Of a stretch of 64,000 nt of DNA, positions 34,755 to 42,753 are shown one piece after another. Below the pieces are notes generated by a model, which worked only from the letters and a program-made list of their open reading frames with translations, was not told the origin of the DNA and did not search any database. Where the stretch lies: the NCBI RefSeq assembly GCF_015234275.1, contig NZ_JADGII010000002.1. One strand, given 5' to 3'. The stretch is from Prosthecochloris ethylica (lineage in GTDB: Bacteria; Bacteroidota; Chlorobiia; Chlorobiales; Chlorobiaceae). Numbering within the stretch: position 1 is the stretch's first letter; each line of letters starts with the position of its first letter. The position numbers were made by a program, and so were the translations under genes.

Positions 34755-35209
34755 TCGGCACGCCCTCCCCCAAGTCGATAGCTTTCGGGAGATTGACTTT
34801 TCTTGAGTCAAGATACCGCACTTTTCTTCTGTCGATGTGAATGTTACATATTCTTAACATTTTTTTGCGGGTTCATCCTTGACAGGCACTGACCCGATCC
34901 GTTATGAGCTGATGTTTTATTATTTTATAATAATGGTAACAGTAAAAACAATTGATTATCTGTGTTATTTAAATTTTTACAATCATCAATATTATTCATA
35001 AGCCTTCCGTCAGGCCGTTTCGGAGGAGAACGGTTCGCCAATAATGGGAATCAGGTGGTGTACTGTTCTGCCGGAGACACAGCTGTTCTGCAGCGATTCT
35101 GCATAGCCGACTGACGATCGTTGGGTTAGAATATTCCCGGTAATGCCTATCTTTCAAAAACAAGCAAACTTGTTTTCTGCAAGACATTCAACATCGGGGA
35201 GGATACCGT
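34755..35209. other. AT-rich intergenic region with inverted repeats
   Basis: No convincing gene. It contains the perfect inverted repeat TTGACT/AGTCAA at 34793-34811 and AATGTTA ... TAACATT around 34840-34860. A TTATTAT/ATAATAA palindrome lies near 34915-34932. It may hold the terminator of the UPF0282 gene and promoters for the two small plus-strand genes that follow. A minus-strand open frame at 34996-35187 shows no recognisable features. Confidence 0.5.
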
Positions 35210-35392
35210 ATGATGGGATTGGAAGGCATACTCGGCATTATCGTTCTGGTGCTCGATATATATGCTGTGCTCAATATTTTTCAAAGTTCGGCAAGCACCA
35301 TCAAAAAAACGATCTGGATCGCTCTCGTCATTCTGCTGCCAGTGTTCGGGCTGATTCTCTGGTTTCTGCTCGGGCCTAAAAACAAGGCATAA
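35210..35392 (+). CDS. PLDc_N domain membrane protein
   Basis: A 60-residue protein with two membrane helices (about residues 4-26 and 34-54) and the ending VFGLILWFLLGPKNKA. That is the pattern of the phospholipase D N-terminal (PLDc_N) domain found alone in many small membrane proteins. The function is unknown. The ATG follows GGGGAGGATACCGT. It lies 121 nt upstream of the Nif11-type peptide gene on the same strand; whether it takes part in export or immunity for that peptide is open. Confidence 0.75.
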   Translation: MMGLEGILGIIVLVLDIYAVLNIFQSSASTIKKTIWIALVILLPVFGLILWFLLGPKNKA

Positions 35393-35513
35393 GGAAGCGG
35401 AGAGCGGATCCCATCTGAGAAAAAAAACTTCAGCGGCGAGGCATTCAGCACAAAAAACGTAATTTACGGATGCAGTCCCCGGAGTTTTCCCCATAACCTG
35501 AAACCGAACCACT

Positions 35514-35753
35514 ATGTCACTCGATCAGGCAAAAGCTGCAATCAGCAAAATCAAGACAGATTCCGCTTTTCGCAAAGAAATCTTTGCTATTTCAGATCCC
35601 GGCAAGCGGATTGAGCATCTGAACAAAGCGGGTTTTCAGTGCACGCAAAGTGAATTTACCCGGATCATCAACCTCGACAATGATTTCAGGAATGATTGTG
35701 CGGCAACAGGTGGGGAAATGGTCATCAATCTCAAAATTCCAAACTTAGCATAA
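35514..35753 (+). CDS. Nif11-type leader peptide, candidate RiPP precursor
   Basis: A 79-residue peptide whose first ~50 residues match the Nif11 leader pattern (MSLDQAKAAISKIKTDSAFR, then EHLNKAGFQCTQSEFTRI). A double-glycine site follows in DCAATGG (residues 66-67). If cleavage occurs there, the core would be EMVINLKIPNLA, 12 residues without Cys, Ser or Thr, which argues against lanthionine chemistry. If cleavage were earlier, Cys62 could be part of the product. There is no clear Shine-Dalgarno. Its 3' end overlaps the end of a convergent radical SAM/SPASM gene by 9 nt, a typical precursor/maturase neighbourhood. Confidence 0.75.
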   Translation: MSLDQAKAAISKIKTDSAFRKEIFAISDPGKRIEHLNKAGFQCTQSEFTRIINLDNDFRNDCAATGGEMVINLKIPNLA

Positions 35754-37148
35754 GGGTTCGGATGGAAAAATGACCCTGTAGCCCTGCTCCTTCAGTGGAT
35801 TCACTGTTTTATCGAGAAGCAGGGCTGCCGTTTCCGCAGAGAGATATTCGTCGTAGACAACAAGAAGCATATCGACCAGGTGCTCCTTGAAATGGGTGCA
35901 CGTATCTGGTGTGTGTGCCCCGGATGAAGCCGAGAGTTTTTCCAGGCGCGCTTTCGGACATGAATTAGCGCATATCGGCAGAAAACGGCAGGCCAGGCAC
36001 TCTTTCTGCCCATAATGATCCGTCCCTCTCATGTAGAGCATGCTGAGCTCCTCATTGCTCAAAGGGTCGGAGTTGTTGACGTTTCCGATTTCTTTATCTG
36101 AGCAGCCTACATCCTCCCAGCACTTGTACAGTTCTCCTTGTGGACCGGCGACAAACGCATTGCGGTAATGCGCAATACACAGCCCTTTGGAGTGCATTTT
36201 GGGGTAGAACATGAATTTCGTCGAAATGCCTTCTTCCCAGTACAAACGAAGGCAAAAATCCACCCATTCCTTCATCGAAAGCTGGTAATTCATATCGACG
36301 GCTTTCACCCTGGACCCGTAGACCGTGACATTTTTACCGCTGTAGCGCTCCTGAAGCATGCGGTAGAGCTCCGGATACGCAGCCATGTTGCGTTTGTCGA
36401 TATTGACCCTCAGCATGCACTGCCCCTCGTACGACGAATTCATCAGCCGGTCGATATTGTCGAGAATACGGTCGAACGAACCGTGGCCGTTCTGTAACGT
36501 CCTTCGTGTATCGTGAATGTGGCGAGGGCCGTCAAGTGTAATCTGCACTACCTGAATGTTCAGGGCATTGAGTCGATCGATGATTGCCGGAGTGAGAAGA
36601 TATCCATTGGTGATCAGCTGGGCCTCTTCGATTCCGATTCCCCGTTTTCCAAGCTCTGATGTAATCCTTTCGATACGCTCGAAGGCGAGTAACGGTTCAC
36701 CGCCATACCAGTCGATTCGTACCGACCTCCTGCAGGCACGCTGATCGATAAATGCAACGAGCTGATCGATGGTCTGATCGCTCATGACGGTAGTGTTGCC
36801 CTGAGTGCGTTCAAAACAGTAATCGCAGTGAAAGTTGCATGCAAACGTCGGGCAGATCGTCATGGCAATGTCGCGATGTCCATAGCTGTTGCAATTTCTC
36901 CGGTACTGTTCGCGCATCAGCAGTTTGTCGTTCTCTCCCGGATGGACAAGCATATGCTGCTCATGCAACAGTTCGACAAACGCTGAGTCACCTTCATTAT
37001 CGTTCCAGGAGCCGCCTGAGCGGCACTGCTCCACCAGCTCAACGTGCGCTTGATCAAGTTCGATCAGGCAGTTCGACATAGGGTTGTACAGAAAATGCCC
37101 GTACGGTTCTGCATGGAACAGGGTGTTGTACTCTGACCAGATCAGCAT
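35745..37148 (-). CDS. Radical SAM/SPASM peptide maturase
   Basis: A 467-residue enzyme. The N-terminal ~85 residues look like a recognition (RRE-like) domain (HFLYNPMSNCLIELDQAH). The radical SAM motif is FACNFHCDYC (Cys 104, 108, 111), with WYGGEPLLAFERIE for SAM binding and QITLDGPRHIHD. The C-terminal SPASM cluster runs KCWEDVGC, KECLACRFLPICANSCPKAR and CTHF. This architecture is that of anaerobic sulfatase-maturase-like enzymes that modify peptides (thioether, ranthionine or epimerase types). It converges on the Nif11-type peptide gene and lies 3 nt behind the TrpD-like gene. Confidence 0.9.
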   Translation of the reverse strand: MLIWSEYNTLFHAEPYGHFLYNPMSNCLIELDQAHVELVEQCRSGGSWNDNEGDSAFVELLHEQHMLVHPGENDKLLMREQYRRNCNSYGHRDIAMTICPTFACNFHCDYCFERTQGNTTVMSDQTIDQLVAFIDQRACRRSVRIDWYGGEPLLAFERIERITSELGKRGIGIEEAQLITNGYLLTPAIIDRLNALNIQVVQITLDGPRHIHDTRRTLQNGHGSFDRILDNIDRLMNSSYEGQCMLRVNIDKRNMAAYPELYRMLQERYSGKNVTVYGSRVKAVDMNYQLSMKEWVDFCLRLYWEEGISTKFMFYPKMHSKGLCIAHYRNAFVAGPQGELYKCWEDVGCSDKEIGNVNNSDPLSNEELSMLYMRGTDHYGQKECLACRFLPICANSCPKARLEKLSASSGAHTPDTCTHFKEHLVDMLLVVYDEYLSAETAALLLDKTVNPLKEQGYRVIFPSEPLC

Positions 37149-37151
37149 AGC

Positions 37152-38234
37152 TTATCCCGGTTCGCAGCATGCGCTGCCCTGGTACTCCTGCAGTGCTTCC
37201 AGTTTTCTCATCGCCTCACCGCTTGCCACCGATTCTCTGGCCATGAGTGTCGCTGAACGGTAGTCGTCCGCAAGCCCTGAGCAATAGAGTGCCGCGGCAG
37301 CGTTGATGCAGAAAAAGTCCGCCACCGGGCCGTCATACCTGCCCCGGAGAACGTCCAGCACCGCATCGGCATTTTCGCGTGCCGTACCGAGGCTTCTGAT
37401 ATCGTCGAAACGCCACTCTCGAATACCGAAATCGGAGGGAGAAAGTTCGTAGTGCCCGATCTCACCGTCGAGAAGCTCGACAACACGGGTAGGTCCGCAG
37501 GGGGAAAACTCATCGATACCACGCGATGCATCCAGGCCATTGACCTGTCCGTACGGTGACAGTGCTCTGGGCATACCGATTTCGCGCAGGATCGATACCA
37601 TCTTGTCACTGACATCGGGGGCGTAGGCACCGATCACCGCGCAATTATTCTCGTGGCATGGACGGGTGAGGGGCCCGAGAATATTGAATGCCGTGGTAAA
37701 GCGCATGGACTCGATCAGGCGAGCCCATCCCGATTTCAGAAAAGCCTCTCCCGGCAGGTAACAGATCCCCGCGCCATTGAGTGCCTGCTCAGCCTGCTCG
37801 AGCGGCGCGTCGAGGTCGATACCCAGGCATTCGAAAATATCGGACGCGCCGGATACCCCTGTCACGAGCCGTGCCCCTTTCTTGGCGACGGCAAGCCCGC
37901 ACCCGGCCGCGATCAGGGCCGCAGGGCTCGAACAGTTCAGTGTTTTCAGCGGATCGGACCCGGTTCCGACAATATCGCAGACCGGTCCGTCAATCGCCGC
38001 TCTCACCTTGGCGGTGTCGAAGGTATCGAGCGCATCCCAGGCCCCCGACAGCTCCTCGATGGTCGGGTTGCGCATAAAGTGAGCGCTCAAGAACGCCCCC
38101 TGCTGCAGCTCCGGCTGCAGGTCGAGAATGACCTGGCGGTATGCTTCGAAGGATTCCTCGCGGCTCATCACATGGCCGGCAGAAAGTGCCGATATCAAGC
38201 GGCCGAATTCACGTAACTGCTGTTCTCTGTTCAT
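37152..38234 (-). CDS. TrpD-like phosphoribosyltransferase
   Basis: A 360-residue protein of the anthranilate phosphoribosyltransferase/glycosyltransferase family 3 fold. It has VGTGSDPLKTLNCSSPAA (PRPP site, canonical GTGGD-x-x-x-T-x-N-[IV]-S-T), KKGARLVTGVSGASD, NILGPLTRP and GIDEFSPCGPT (Mg2+-binding D-E kept). Departures in the PRPP and anthranilate loops (GTGSD, CSSP, TGVSG) suggest a different acceptor from anthranilate. It is not with other trp genes but in an operon with an alcohol dehydrogenase and a radical SAM maturase, so a role in secondary metabolism (a ribosyl transfer or phosphorolysis) is inferred. Confidence 0.82.
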   Translation of the reverse strand: MNREQQLREFGRLISALSAGHVMSREESFEAYRQVILDLQPELQQGAFLSAHFMRNPTIEELSGAWDALDTFDTAKVRAAIDGPVCDIVGTGSDPLKTLNCSSPAALIAAGCGLAVAKKGARLVTGVSGASDIFECLGIDLDAPLEQAEQALNGAGICYLPGEAFLKSGWARLIESMRFTTAFNILGPLTRPCHENNCAVIGAYAPDVSDKMVSILREIGMPRALSPYGQVNGLDASRGIDEFSPCGPTRVVELLDGEIGHYELSPSDFGIREWRFDDIRSLGTARENADAVLDVLRGRYDGPVADFFCINAAAALYCSGLADDYRSATLMARESVASGEAMRKLEALQEYQGSACCEPG

Positions 38235-38240
38235 CGTGTT

Positions 38241-39227
38241 TCAGGATTGAAAAAGAGTGACAAATTTAAAACTGCTTCCGTCCAGAACACGCGGCATGAC
38301 TGACGCGGTGTCCTCGAGCCGTATTCGTTCTTCGATCAGCACGGGCAGCGTTTTCCGGTAACGGTGTATCAGCCCGAGAGCGTTTTGCATATCCTCACGA
38401 CGGCAACCGTATGTGCCGACCAGCTCTGCTTCCCTGTAATGGAGTGTGTTGATGAGCTGTGCAGGATACTCTTGCCTGCCCCGCAAGCCGCTGAAGAGCA
38501 CAAACCGTCCACCCGCCGCAAGCTGTACTATTCCGTCGATCAGTGTATCCGGGGCGGATGTGGCATTGATGACAACATCGAAACCACCTTCAGAGCCCTG
38601 TTCTGCAGCAGTAAGTGCCTTGATCTCGATGGGGTGCCACAAGCTCTCGGTTCGTACGAGCTTTTCCCTGCGAGGGTCGATCACGGTAACATCCGCCCCT
38701 CTCTCCGCGCACCCGACAGCGAGCAGCTGCCCGAGTGTACCGCCGCCGTAGACGAGAACCCGTTCCCCTTCCGACAGACGGCTGCGCTCGATTGCATGCA
38801 GCGCGCATCCGAACGGTTCCGCCAGTGTGGCAACGTCAGGCGAAAGTCCGTCAGGCAGCGCAATCAGGCTGCTGGCGGGGGCTGCCATGCATTCGGCAAA
38901 ACCCCCGTCACGATGAAAACCGGCAATCCGCATTGACGGGCAGAGGTGTTCACGGCCGTCAATGCAGTATTGACAGGATCCGCATGCTGTTCCGGGCCAG
39001 ACGGCGTACAGGGGCCCCCGAGGATTGTCTGCACGGCAGGCGCATACCTCGTGGCCGGGAATTCGCGGAAGCACAAGGTCACGGTGCCCCTGCTGCCACA
39101 TGACGGCATCGGTTCTGCAGACGGCACAAGCCACGGGGTTCAAGAGTATCTCTCCGGAGCCCGCTGCAGGTTTCGGCCATTCCACACAGTTCAATTCACG
39201 ATTCTTGTCGAGCAGCAAAGCCTTCAT
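38241..39227 (-). CDS. Zinc-dependent alcohol dehydrogenase (MDR family)
   Basis: A 328-residue medium-chain dehydrogenase. The catalytic zinc ligands lie in VACAVCRTDAVMW and IPGHEV; the structural zinc site is CGSCQYCIDGREHLC (four Cys). The nucleotide-binding loop VLVYGGGTLGQLLAVG is close to the usual G-x-G-x-x-G, and DVTVIDPRREKL suggests NAD specificity (Asp after the second strand). It probably oxidises or reduces an alcohol/aldehyde of the pathway. It overlaps the upstream GNAT gene by 4 nt and the TrpD-like gene follows after 6 nt. Confidence 0.88.
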   Translation of the reverse strand: MKALLLDKNRELNCVEWPKPAAGSGEILLNPVACAVCRTDAVMWQQGHRDLVLPRIPGHEVCACRADNPRGPLYAVWPGTACGSCQYCIDGREHLCPSMRIAGFHRDGGFAECMAAPASSLIALPDGLSPDVATLAEPFGCALHAIERSRLSEGERVLVYGGGTLGQLLAVGCAERGADVTVIDPRREKLVRTESLWHPIEIKALTAAEQGSEGGFDVVINATSAPDTLIDGIVQLAAGGRFVLFSGLRGRQEYPAQLINTLHYREAELVGTYGCRREDMQNALGLIHRYRKTLPVLIEERIRLEDTASVMPRVLDGSSFKFVTLFQS

Positions 39228-39631
39228 GGGTCCAGCGGCTCCTGCCCGCTGCTCTTCTTCGTGAAAGCATCGTGGAACGTGACTGTTCCCCGGGCCTCCA
39301 TTCGCCGAAGCCTGAGCAGCCCTTCCTCGATCAGGGCTCTGCCGACACCCTGTCGCTGGTACTTCGGCAGGACCGAAACGGGTCCCAGACCATACCAGGA
39401 CGGAGTACCGTCGGAGATCTGTACAGGAGAAAACGCGATATGTCCGATAATCCGGGTGGCTGATTCGGCGACCAGCGACACAGCCAGGGCTCCAGCTTCA
39501 CGAAGTCCAATGATGACATCCTGTTCGTTATGACTGCTGACAGCAAGGTCCTGGAATGCAGCAACAGTTACCCGGGTAATCTCCTCCACATCGGTGGAGG
39601 TTTCATCCCGGATGACGGGATTGGGAAGCAT
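39224..39631 (-). CDS. GNAT N-acetyltransferase, shortened C-terminus
   Basis: A 135-residue protein from the ATG at 39631 (or 152 residues from 39682). It has the YhbS-like N-terminus IRDETSTDVEEITRVTVAAF and acetyl-CoA motif VLPKYQRQGVGRALIEEGL. Relatives continue after this helix with a strand and a G-x-P-x-Y-Y-x-R-F-G-F segment. Here the protein instead ends after RGTVTFHDAFTKKSSGQEP, so the final part of the fold is missing. Because the stop overlaps the start of the dehydrogenase gene (ATGA), the truncation may come from the event that brought the operon in. Confidence 0.72.
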   Translation of the reverse strand: MLPNPVIRDETSTDVEEITRVTVAAFQDLAVSSHNEQDVIIGLREAGALAVSLVAESATRIIGHIAFSPVQISDGTPSWYGLGPVSVLPKYQRQGVGRALIEEGLLRLRRMEARGTVTFHDAFTKKSSGQEPLDP

Positions 39632-39941
39632 ACGTCTCAGTTTTGAATTGACATAATTTAATTTTTTTTCCGGGACAACCATGCACGGACAAGCTGTGAA
39701 TACCGAGCGATGCCCTCTTCGGGTCGCAATAACGTATTTTTGTTATTATTGAAAAATGCTTACAATTTTTTATTATCATTATTTTCAAATACTATTGTAT
39801 TCATGAGTCATGCTCAGCACAGCCCACTCCCCCAGCCCTGATGTTTCAAGCACCAACAGAAATCCGTAAATTACAGTTACGGTATGCAGAATCAATGTTG
39901 CCCGGCTCTTTTGTTTCCACAACGCCAATACCGAGATGTAG

Positions 39942-40313
39942 ATGAGAACAGCTGCAGTTCATGGATTGCTTTGTATGGCTCTGGCGCTTGCGGGATGCGA
40001 AAAACACGAGAACTCGCTGTCCGTCACCGCCACGGCCTACACATCGAGCCCACAAGAAACCGACAGTACCCCTTCCGTCACAGCGTGGGGAGATACGCTC
40101 AAGCCCGGCATGAAAGCGATCGCCGTTTCGCGGGACCTTATCGACATGGGATTGACTCACCAGCAGGACGTGAAAATACAAGGTTTTGACGGTTCATTCA
40201 GAGTTCTTGACAAGATGAACAGGCGTTGGGAAAAACGCATTGACATCTACATGGACAACAACAGGAAAAAAGCACGCAACTGGGGAAAACAGGAAGTCAC
40301 AATCTTCTGGTAG
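39942..40313 (+). CDS. 3D-domain lipoprotein
   Basis: A 123-residue protein with a lipoprotein signal peptide (MALALAGC; lipobox Cys about 19) and a 3D domain. The domain begins SVTATAYTSSPQETDSTPS and AWGDTLKPGMKAIAVS, and ends FRVLDKMNRRWEKRIDIYM, which contains the conserved D-x-M and D-I-Y-M motifs. 3D domains form the double-psi barrel seen in lytic transglycosylase MltA and resuscitation-type proteins; a role on peptidoglycan at the envelope is likely. It is a single gene closed by the hairpin at 40328. Confidence 0.85.
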   Translation: MRTAAVHGLLCMALALAGCEKHENSLSVTATAYTSSPQETDSTPSVTAWGDTLKPGMKAIAVSRDLIDMGLTHQQDVKIQGFDGSFRVLDKMNRRWEKRIDIYMDNNRKKARNWGKQEVTIFW

Positions 40314-40327
40314 GAACAGCGGTATTG

Positions 40328-40371
40328 CACAAAGCGCACCGGGTGCCATTACAGCTGCCGTGCGCTTTGTG
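40328..40371. terminator. Convergent (bidirectional) terminator hairpin
   Basis: A perfect 12-bp stem, CACAAAGCGCAC / GTGCGCTTTGTG, with a 20-nt loop, placed between the ends of the plus-strand 3D lipoprotein gene and the minus-strand hcp gene. The plus side is followed by ACAAAAATG, so the U-tract is weak. Confidence 0.6.
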
Positions 40372-40391
40372 ACAAAAATGATGATGACAGG

Positions 40392-42020
40392 TTATGCCCC
40401 GGTCATCATGGCTTCGATATCCCCTTCAACCGTATCGATCGGCCTGATATCGAACTTCTCGACAAGAGCCGCCGCAATATTCGGCGTGAGGAACTCGGGC
40501 AGTGTCGGGCCGAGGCGGATACCTTTTACGCCGAGAGCCAGCAGCGCGAGCAGAACGGTCACCGCTTTCTGTTCATACCACGCGATATCGTAGGAGATCG
40601 GCAGATCGTTGATATCGTCCAGTCCGAACACCTCTTTCAGCTTCATGGCGATAACCGCCAGCGAATACGAGTCGTTGCACTGCCCGGCATCGAGTACTCT
40701 CGGAATGCCGCCGATATCACCGAGCTGAAGCTTGTTGTAGCGGAATTTCGCGCAGCCTGCGGTCAGGATCACCGTATCCTGCGGAAGCTTGCCTGCGACG
40801 TCCGTATAGTACTTGCGTGAGTTGTGACGGCCGTCACAGCCACCCATCACGACAAAGCGTCTGATATCGCCGTTGTTGACCGCTTCGACCACCTTGTCAG
40901 CCAGGGCAAGCACCTGGTGATGGGCAAACCCGCCGACAATTTCCCCTGTCTCGATCTCAACCGGTGACGGGCAGGTTTTTGCAAGCTCGATAAGCGCCGA
41001 GAAATCCTTCGCCGAGCCATCTGCCGGAGCGGGAATATGCTTTACCCCTTCATACCCGGCATTGCCGGTGGTGAACATCCTGTTCCTGTAAGACTCGCGG
41101 ACCGGTACGATGCAGTTGGTCGTCATGAGGATCGGACCGTTGAACGTTTCGAACTCCTTGTCCTGCGCCCACCAGGAACTGCCGTAGTTGCCGATAAAGT
41201 GGGAGTACTTCTTGAATGCCGGATAATAGTGCGCAGGCAGCATTTCACAGTGTGTATAGACATCTACACCGGTCCCCTCGGTCTGCCTGAGAAGCTCTTC
41301 CATATCTTTCAGGTCATGGCCGGAAATCAGAATGCCGGGACGCTTGCCGACGCCGATATTGACCTTTGTGATCTCCGGATTGCCGTAAGTTTCGGTGTTC
41401 GCCTTGTCAAGCAGCGCCATTGCTTTCACGGCCATATTGCCGGTTTCCATCGTCAGTCCGAGTAAAGCATCGGCATCGAGATCCTTCGTCAGCGCAGCGA
41501 GAGCTGTCACGTAAAACTCGTAAATCGCCTCGTCGGCATAGCCGAGCACAGCCGCATGATCGGTATAGGCCGCAAGCCCCTTCAGGCCATAGAGAATGAG
41601 ACTTTTGAGCGACCGCAGGTCTTCGTGCTCACTCAATGCCTCGATGCCTGAGGTTTCAGCTTTCCGGATAAACTCCTCTTTCGTTTCACCATTCCAGCGT
41701 ACACTGTCATGGTCCGGCAGGTTCTCGAGAGAGCCTTTCAGCTCGTCGCGCAGGGCGAGCATCTCCCTGATCTTCGTCGAAATCGCCTCGTCATCGAAGT
41801 TGGTGTTGGTCACCGTCACGAAGAGCGCTTCGCTCATCAGGCGACCGTGTTCCGGGGAAAGCGGCTTGCCTGATACCTCTGCACAGCGCGCAATGCCCTG
41901 CAGGGTATAGACAAGTGTGTCCTGCAGTTTTGCGGTCGCCTCACTCTTGCCGCACACTCCCCGTGCAATACATCCCGTACCTTTCACACTCTCCTGGCAC
42001 TGGTCACAATACATACCCAT
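40392..42020 (-). CDS. hcp: Hybrid-cluster protein / hydroxylamine reductase
   Basis: A 542-residue enzyme. The N-terminal cluster motif MYCDQCQESVKGTGC...GVC gives Cys 5, 8, 17 and 23 (C-x2-C-x8-C-x5-C), the class found in anaerobes. Later hybrid-cluster ligands are visible in LISGHDLKDMEELL, VYTHCEMLPAHYYP, MTTNCIVP, TAGCAKFRYN and LDAGQCNDSYSL. The enzyme handles nitrosative stress (NO reductase/hydroxylamine reductase activity reported). The ATG at 42020 follows AAGGAGAAGATC. Its upstream neighbour on the same strand is an Rrf2-type regulator, probably controlling it. Confidence 0.95.
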   Translation of the reverse strand: MGMYCDQCQESVKGTGCIARGVCGKSEATAKLQDTLVYTLQGIARCAEVSGKPLSPEHGRLMSEALFVTVTNTNFDDEAISTKIREMLALRDELKGSLENLPDHDSVRWNGETKEEFIRKAETSGIEALSEHEDLRSLKSLILYGLKGLAAYTDHAAVLGYADEAIYEFYVTALAALTKDLDADALLGLTMETGNMAVKAMALLDKANTETYGNPEITKVNIGVGKRPGILISGHDLKDMEELLRQTEGTGVDVYTHCEMLPAHYYPAFKKYSHFIGNYGSSWWAQDKEFETFNGPILMTTNCIVPVRESYRNRMFTTGNAGYEGVKHIPAPADGSAKDFSALIELAKTCPSPVEIETGEIVGGFAHHQVLALADKVVEAVNNGDIRRFVVMGGCDGRHNSRKYYTDVAGKLPQDTVILTAGCAKFRYNKLQLGDIGGIPRVLDAGQCNDSYSLAVIAMKLKEVFGLDDINDLPISYDIAWYEQKAVTVLLALLALGVKGIRLGPTLPEFLTPNIAAALVEKFDIRPIDTVEGDIEAMMTGA

Positions 42021-42130
42021 GATCTTCTCCTTTTTCTTGTTTTGTTCACTGTTCAGCTGCCCTTCTATCAGGGCTTGCTCGCTCTGGTACTGCAAATTCT
42101 GTTTTTCAGCTCAGTTCTTTTCTGCAGAGT

Positions 42131-42568
42131 TTACCCGTTTTTCCGCTCGCCGTTGTTTACTGCATGCAGATCGGCAAGCAGTGACCCGATGGTTACCTTG
42201 TCGAACTCCTCGCTTACCAGCCGCTCGATTCTCATGATCTGGTGGCGCAGCACGCAGTTGGAACGGTTGGCACACAACTGTTTGCGAAACATGCATTCCG
42301 ACAGTTCCACCCTTCCCTGAAACAGTTCGATGACCTCCCGCACCGAAATGCTTTCCGGAGCCTTTTCGAGTCTCACGCCACCACCCGCGCCCTCACGGGA
42401 ACTGATAAAACCTTCCCGCGCCAGTTCCTGCAGAAGCCCCCTGAGAAACTGGTAGGGTATCTGCTGCTCCTCGGCAATCCGTCGCGCCGACAGGTAATCA
42501 TCAGGATGTCCGGCAAGGGTCAACAGCGCCCTGATGGCATAATCGGTATGTTTGGTCAGTAGCTGCAT
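42131..42568 (-). CDS. Rrf2 family transcriptional regulator
   Basis: A 145-residue regulator with the Rrf2 N-terminus MQLLTKHTDYAIRALLTLAG, a winged helix with LSARRIAEEQQIPYQFLRGL and SREGAGGGVRLEK, and a three-Cys cluster CMFRKQLCANRSNC (about 104, 111, 117) as in iron-sulfur sensors such as NsrR and IscR. It lies upstream of hcp on the same strand (110 nt apart). NO-sensing control of hcp is the natural reading but is inferred. A strong palindrome lies 14 nt upstream of its start codon. Confidence 0.92.
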   Translation of the reverse strand: MQLLTKHTDYAIRALLTLAGHPDDYLSARRIAEEQQIPYQFLRGLLQELAREGFISSREGAGGGVRLEKAPESISVREVIELFQGRVELSECMFRKQLCANRSNCVLRHQIMRIERLVSEEFDKVTIGSLLADLHAVNNGERKNG

Positions 42569-42581
42569 GGTCTTGATCGTT

Positions 42582-42608
42582 TAACTGATATTAATTTAGT
42601 GTCAGTTA
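42582..42608. promoter_or_regulatory. Palindromic operator upstream of the Rrf2 gene
   Basis: A 27-nt palindrome, TAACTGA-TATTAATTTAGTG-TCAGTTA, with 11 of 13 base pairs symmetric about 42595. It starts 14 nt upstream of the Rrf2-type gene. Size and symmetry fit the operator of a dimeric winged-helix regulator, so autoregulation is likely. Confidence 0.68.
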
Positions 42609-42709
42609 TGTGCAAATCAAAATATTTTCCTGATTTTTTTGAACAGTAACGATGTCGGCACGTTCATCAGGGCTCTTATGCGGCGGATACGAGGGCGGAA
42701 ATTCCCGTG

Positions 42710-42749
42710 CATTCTGCCGCCGCCCCAAGAGGAAAGCAGCGGCAGAATG
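42710..42749 (-). terminator. Hairpin after kamA
   Basis: An 11-bp perfect stem CATTCTGCCGC / GCGGCAGAATG with an 18-nt loop, located 4 nt after the kamA-family stop codon. There is no clear U-tract, so termination is likely but not certain. Confidence 0.5.
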
Positions 42750-42753
42750 GCTG

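Noticed and set aside
34951..34990. ATTGAT ... ATCAAT pair that could be read as an FNR-like site
   Set aside because: The half-sites are 28 nt apart, far from the 4-nt spacing of a real FNR/CRP box.
34996..35187. A 63-codon open frame on the minus strand between the UPF0282 and PLDc_N genes
   Set aside because: No ribosome-binding site, no recognisable motif, and composition like the surrounding non-coding DNA; listed only as part of the intergenic region.
42057..42073. GCCCT ... AGGGC hairpin between the Rrf2-type gene and hcp as a terminator
   Set aside because: Short stem and no U-tract on the minus strand; may be a weak attenuator but not supportable.
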